This document shows positions 58,600-64,000 of a stretch of DNA of 64,000 nucleotides, one piece after another. Position numbers and translations under genes: made by a program. The notes beneath the pieces are model-generated. The model saw only the letters and a program-made list of their open reading frames with translations. It searched no databases and was not told the origin of the DNA. The DNA is from Membranipora membranacea (taxonomy: Eukaryota > Bryozoa > Gymnolaemata > Cheilostomatida > Membraniporidae). The stretch covers positions 18,359,001 through 18,423,000 of the forward strand of contig OU612067.1 in the NCBI GenBank assembly GCA_914767715.1, in the 5' to 3' direction. Position 1 is the first letter of the stretch. Each line of letters starts with the position of its first letter.

Positions 58600-61500
58600 G
58601 AGCATCTTGGTGAAAAAAATGCGCATTTTGAAAAAACTTTCAAATTTCAAATTGAAACACTTATCTGACTCAGTTTCTCGCTGCGAGTCTTTTGCCGCAA
58701 ATATCGGGACGATCGGACAAAAATTGGCGAAGTTATAGCGAAAAAAGTCGTAAAATCGCGCGAAAGTGTTTATCTCACTGAGTTGAGCATCTTGGTGAAA
58801 AAAATGCGCATTTTGAAAAAACTTTTCAAATTTCAAATTGAAACACTTATTCTGACTCAGTTTCTCGCTGCGAGTCTTTTGCCGCAAATATCGGGACGAT
58901 CGGACAAAAATTGGCGAAGTTATAGCGAAAAAAGTCGTAAAATCGCGCGAAAGTGTTTATCTCACTGAGTTGAGCATCTTGGTGAAAAAAATGCGCATTT
59001 TGAAAAAACTTTCAAATTTCAAATTGAAACACTTATTCTGACTCAGTTTTCTCGCTGCGAGTCTTTTGCCGCAAATATCGGGACGATCGGACAAGAATTG
59101 GCGAAGTTATAGCGAAAAACGTCGCTAAAACGGACGAAAGTGTTTATCTCACTGAGTTGAGCATCTTGGTGAAAAAAATGCGCATTTTGAAAAAACTTTC
59201 AAATTTCAAACTGAAACACTTATTCAGACTCAGCTTTTCGCTGCGAGTCTAATGGCGCAAATATCGGGACGATCGGACAAAAATTGGCGAAGTCATAGCG
59301 AAAAACGTCGCTAAAACGGACGAAAGTGTTTATCTCACTGAGTTGAGCATCTTGGTGAAAAAAATGCGCATTTTGAAAAAACTTTCAAATTTCAAATTGA
59401 AACACTTATTCTGACTCAGTTTCTCGCTGCGAGTCTTTTGCCGCAAATATCGGGACGATCGGACAAAAATTGGCGAAGTTATAGCGAAAAAAGTCGTAAA
59501 ATCGCGCGAAAGTGTTTATCTCACTGAGTTGAGCATCTTGGTGAAAAAAAATGCGCATTTTGAAAAAACTTTCAAATTTCAAATTGAAACACTTATTCTG
59601 ACTCAGTTTCTCGCTGCGAGTCTTTTGCCGCAAATATCGGGACGATCGGACAAGAATTGGCGAAGTTATAGCGAAAAACGTCGCTAAAACGGACGAAAGT
59701 GTTTATCTCACTGAGTTGAGCATCTTGGTGAAAAAAATGCGCATTTTGAAAAAACTTTCAAATTTCAAATTGAAACACTTATTCTGACTCAGTTTCTCGC
59801 TGCGAGTCTTTTGCCGCAAATATCGGGACGATCGGACAAAAATTGGCGAAGTTATAGCGAAAAAAGTCGTAAAATCGCGCGAAAGTGTTTATCTCACTGA
59901 GTTGAGCATCTTGGTGAAAAAAATGCGCATTTTGAAAAAACTTTCAAAATTTCAAATTGAAACACTTATTCTGACTCAGTTTCTCGCTGCGAGTCTTTTG
60001 CCGCAAATATCGGGACGATCGGACAAAAATTGGCGAAGTTATAGCGAAAAACGTCGCTAAAACGGACGAAAGTGTTTATCTCACTGAGTTGAGCATCTTG
60101 GTGAAAAAAATGCGCATTTTGAAAAAACTTTCAAATTTCAAATTGAAACACTTATTCTGACTCAGTTTCTCACTGCGAGTCTTTTGCCGCAAATATCGGG
60201 ACGATCGGACAAAAATTGGCGAAGTTATAGCGAAAAAAGTCGTAAAATCGCGCGAAAGTGTTTATCTCACTGAGTTGAGCATCTTGGTGAAAAAAATGCG
60301 CATTTTGAAAAAACTTTCAAATTTCGAATTGAAACACTTATTCTGACCTCAGTTTCTCGCTGCGAGTCTTTTGCCGCAAATATCGGGACGATCGGACAAA
60401 AATTGGCGAAGTTATAGCGAAAAAAAGTCGTAAAATCGCGCGAAAGTGTTTATCTCACTGAGTTGAGCATCTTGGTGAAAAAAATGCGCATTTTGAAAAA
60501 ACTTTCAAATTTCAAATTGAAACACTTATTCTGACTCAGTTTCTCGCTGCGAGTCTTTTGCCGCAAATATCGGGACGATCGGACAAAAATTGGCGAAGTT
60601 ATAGCGAAAAAAGTCGTAAAATCGCGCGAAAGTGTTTATCTCACTGAGTTGAGCATCTTGGTGAAAAAAATGCGCATTTTGAAAAAAACTTTCAATTTCA
60701 AATTGAAACACTTATTCTGACTCAGTTTCTCGCTGCGAGTCTTTTGCCGCAAATATCGGGACGATCGGACAAGAATTGGCGAAGTTATAGCGAAAAACGT
60801 CGCTAAAACGGACGAAAGTGTTTATCTCACTGAGTTGAGCATCTTGGTGAAAAAAATGCGCATTTTGAAAAAACTTTCAAATTTCAAACTGAAACACTTA
60901 TTCAGACTCAGCTTTTCGCTGCGAGTCTAATGGCGCAAATATCGGGACGATCGGACAAGAATTGGCGAAGTTATAGCGAAAAACGTCGCTAAAACGGACG
61001 AAAGTGTTTATCTCACTGAGTTGAGCATCTTGGTGAAAAAAATGGGCATTTTGAAAAAAACTTTCAAATTTCGAATTGAAACACTTATTCTGACTCAGTT
61101 TCTGCTGCGAGTCTTTTGCCGCAAATATCGGGACGATCGGACAAAAATTGGCGAAGTTATAGCGAAAAAAGTCGTAAAATCGCGCGAAAGTGTTTATCTC
61201 ACTGAGTTGAGCATCTTGGTGAAAAAAAATGCGCATTTTGAAAAAACTTTCAAATTTCAAATTGAAACACTTATTCTGACTCAGTTTCTCGCTGCGAGTC
61301 TTTTGCCGCAAATATCGGGACGATCGGACAAAAATTGGCGAAGTTATAGCGAAAAAAGTCGTAAAATCGCGCGAAAGTGTTTATCTCACTGAGTTGAGCA
61401 TCTTGGTGAAAAAAATGCGCATTTTGAAAAAACTTTCAAATTTCAAATTGAAACACTTATTCTGACTCAGTTTCTCGCTGCGAGGTCTTTTGCCGCAAAT

Positions 61501-64000
61501 ATCGGGACGATCGGACAAGAATTGGCGAAGTTATAGCGAAAAACGTCGCTAAAACGGACGAAAGTGTTTATCTCACTGAGTTGAGCATCTTGGTGAAAAA
61601 AATGCGCATTTTGAAAAAACTTTCAAATTTCAAACTGAAACACTTATTCAGACTCAGCTTTTCGCTGCGAGTCTAATGGCGCAAATATCGGGACGATCGG
61701 ACAAGAATTGGCGAAGTTATAGCGAAAAACGTCGCTAAAACGGACGAAAGTGTTTATCTCACTGAGTTGAGCATCTTGGTGAAAAAAATGCGCATTTTGA
61801 AAAAACTTTCAAATTTCAAATTGAAACACTTATTCTGACTCAGTTTCTCGCTGCGAGTCTTTTGCCGCAAATATCGGGACGATCGGACAAGAATTGGCGA
61901 AGTTATAGCGAAAAACGTCGCTAAAACGGACGAAAGTGTTTATCTCACTGAGTTGAGCATCTTGGTGAAAAAAAATGCGCATTTTGAAAAAACTTTCAAA
62001 TTTCAAACTGAAACACTTATTCAGACTCAGCTTTTCGCTGCGAGTCTAATGGCGCAAATATCGGGACGATCGGACAAGAATTGGCGAAGTTATAGCGAAA
62101 AACGTCGCTAAAACGGACGAAAGTGTTTATCTCACTGAGTTGAGCATCTTGGTGAAAAAAATGCGCATTTTGAAAAAACTTTCAAATTTCAAATTGAAAC
62201 ACTTATTCTGACTCAGTTTCTCACTGCGAGTCTTTTGCCGCAAATATCGGGACGATCGGACAAAAATTGGCGAAGTTATAGCGAAAAAAGTCGTAAAATC
62301 GCGCGAAAGTGTTTATCTCACTGAGTTGAGCATCTTGGTGAAAAAAATGCGCATTTTGAAAAAACTTTCAAATTTCAAATTGAAACACTTATTCTGACTC
62401 AGTTTCTCGCTGCGAGTCTTTTGCCGCAAATATCGGGACGAGTCGGACAAGAATTGGCGAAGTTATAGCGAAAAACGTCGCTAAAACGGACGAAAGTGTT
62501 TATCTCACTGAGTTGAGCATCTTGGTGAAAAAAATGCGCATTTTGAAAAAACTTTCAAATTTCAAACTGAAACACTTATTCAGACTCATCTTTTCCGCTG
62601 CGAGTCTAATGGCGCAAATATCGGGACGATCGGACAACAATTGGCGAAGTTATAGCGAAAAACGTCGCTAAAACGGACGAAAGTGTTTATCTCACTGAGT
62701 TGAGCATCTTGGTGAAAAAAATGCGCATTTTGAAAAAACTTTCAAATTTCAAATTGAAACACTTATTCTGACTCAGTTTCTCGCTGCGAGTCTTTTGCCG
62801 CAAATATCGGGACGATCGGACAAAAATTGGCGAAGTTATAGCGAAAAAAGTCGTAAAATCGCGCGAAAGTGTTTTATCTCACTGAGTTGAGCATCTTGGT
62901 GAAAAAAATGCGCATTTTGAAAAAACTTTCAAATTTCAAATTGAAACACTTATTCTGACTCAGTTTTCTCGCTGCGAGTCTTTTGCCGCAAATATCGGGA
63001 CGATCGGACAAGAATTGGCGAAGTTATAGCGAAAAACGTCGCAAAAACGGACGAAAGTGTTTATCTCACTGAGTTGAGCATCTTGGTGAAAAAAATGCGC
63101 ATTTTGAAAAAACTTTCAAATTTCAAACTGAAACACTTATTCAGACTCAGCTTTTCGCTGCGAGTCTAATGGCGCAAATATCGGGACGATCGGACAAGAA
63201 TTGGCGAAGTTATAGCGAAAAACGTCGCTAAAACGGACGAAAGTGTTTATCTCACTGAGTTGAGCATCTTGGTGAAAAAAATGGGCATTTTGAAAAAACT
63301 TTCAAATTTCGAATTGAAACACTTATTCTGACTCAGTTTCTGCTGCGAGTCTTTTGCCGCAAATATCGGGACGATCGGACAAAAATTGGCGAAGTTATAG
63401 CGAAAAAAGTCGTAAAATCGCGCGAAAGTGTTTATCTCACTGAGTTGAGCATCTTGGTGAAAAAAATGCGCATTTTGAAAAAACTTTCAAATTTCAAATT
63501 GAAACACTTATTCTGACTCAGTTTCTCGCTGCGAGTCTTTTGCCGCAAATATCGGGACGATCGGACAAAAATTGGCGAAGTTATAGCGAAAAAAGTCGTA
63601 AAAATCGCGCGAAAGTGTTTATCTCACTGAGTTGAGCATCTTGGTGAAAAAAATGCGCATTTTGAAAAAACTTTCAAATTTCAAATTGAAACACTTATTC
63701 TGACTCAGTTTCTCGCTGCGAGTCTTTTGCCGCAAATATCGGGACGATCGGACAAGAATTGGCGAAGTTATAGCGAAAAACGTCGCTAAAACGGACGAAA
63801 GTGTTTATCTCACTGAGTTGAGCATCTTGGTGAAAAAAATGCGCATTTTGAAAAAACTTTCAAATTTCAAACTGAAACACTTATTCAGACTCAGCTTTTC
63901 GCTGCGAGTCTAATGGCGCAAATATCGGGACGATCGGACAAGAATTGGCGAAGTTATAGCGAAAAACGTCGCTAAAACGGACGAAAGTGTTTATCTCACT
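58600..64000. repeat. Indel-rich stretch of the array
   Basis: Single-base indels are dense again: ACTTATCTGACTC (58661), ACTTTTCAAATTTC (58822), CAGTTTTCTCGC (59044 and 62961), CTGACCTCAG (60344), GCGAGGTCTTTT (61481), GACGAGTCGG (62438), CTTTTCCGCTG (62590), GTGTTTTATCTC (62870). The variants TTCGAATTG and TTTCTGCTGCG known from 50-52 kb recur here (61073-61104 and 63309-63344). Confidence 0.75.

Larger units (their letters stand above)
13320..64000. repeat. 186-bp satellite array, about 272 head-to-tail monomers
   Basis: From the gap to the window end the sequence is a single, uninterrupted tandem array with a 186-bp period (for instance ACAAAAATTGG at 13694 and 13880, and exact 60-column phasing repeating every 1860 bases). 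All copies are in one orientation, with no inserted transposon. Two monomer types of equal length differ at two clusters. Type A has CTCAGTTTCTCGCTGCGAG, TCTTTTGCCGC and AAAAAAGTCGTAAAATCGCG. Type B has CTCAGCTTTTCGCTGCGAG, TCTAATGGCGC and AAAAACGTCGCTAAAACGGA. A segment of about 76 bp, from CGAAAGTGTTTATCTCACTG through TTTGAAAAAACTTTCAAATT, is nearly invariant in both. Size, homogeneity and higher-order structure fit a centromeric or other heterochromatic satellite; function is inferred, not shown. ORFs of 60-137 codons inside are by-products of the repeat. Confidence 0.97.

Noticed and set aside
13320-64000. Recurring 60-137 codon ORFs on both strands of the satellite (for example 53749-54114 minus, 60898-61311 minus)
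   Set aside because: 186 is divisible by three, so any open frame in a monomer repeats in every copy. The ORFs are broken by each one-base indel, have no start context or splice signals, and differ only as the DNA does. They are by-products, not genes.
13320-64000. CRISPR-like array
   Set aside because: The repeats are contiguous 186-bp monomers without unique spacers, in eukaryotic DNA.
13320-64000. Canonical CENP-B box in the satellite
   Set aside because: No 17-bp segment matches the box core TTCG....A..CGGG in either monomer type; the dyads seen are different.

Overview
The window is eukaryotic nuclear DNA, most likely from an invertebrate animal. It shows short coding exons with GT-AG introns on the minus strand, several decayed LINE reverse transcriptases, tRNA-derived SINE remnants, AT-rich minisatellites and a very long satellite array. 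I see no operons, bacterial genes or CRISPR. The best host guess is a marine invertebrate (echinoderm, hemichordate, lancelet or mollusc), but nothing in the sequence fixes the species.

Layout. From 1 to about 5.2 kb is a repeat-rich stretch: an inverted-repeat unit (384-714) that encloses a possible methyltransferase relic, a 14-bp-unit minisatellite with conserved ends (965-1302), a SINE-like head, two stacked minus-strand LINE relics (2640-3220 and 3270-4215), a solo end of the same minisatellite element (4222-4275), a hairpin, and the 3' end of a plus-strand LINE. From 5518 to 10775, on the minus strand, lie the last seven coding exons of the mRNA-decapping scaffold EDC4 (Ge-1/Hedls). They join in phase into 388 residues plus a stop codon. 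The introns hold an 870-bp AT-rich minisatellite, two decayed copies of the 3' end of one exon, a duplicated 3' splice-site region and small palindromes. From 10776 to 13119 lie a tRNA-SINE, an unrecognised 130-codon ORF and a second full copy of the 14-bp-unit element; I found no further EDC4 exon there.

Exactly 200 N (13120-13319) separate this from the rest. From 13320 to the window end (50.7 kb, about 272 copies) the sequence is one uninterrupted head-to-tail satellite with a 186-bp monomer. There are two monomer types, A and B, of equal length, plus A/B chimeras and nested higher-order duplications of 5, 9, 27, 36, 43, 51 and 54 monomers. This is the architecture of a centromeric or other large heterochromatic array. 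No gene lies in it; every ORF there is a by-product of the repeat.

The main open question is how EDC4 and the satellite relate. The EDC4 5' part (WD40 region and linker, roughly 1000 residues by family knowledge) is absent from this window. Either the satellite sits in or beside an EDC4 intron, or the scaffold join is wrong. The most novel-looking items are the A/B chimera asymmetry in the satellite, the dispersed minisatellite with fixed ends, and the repeated duplication of EDC4 exon edges.
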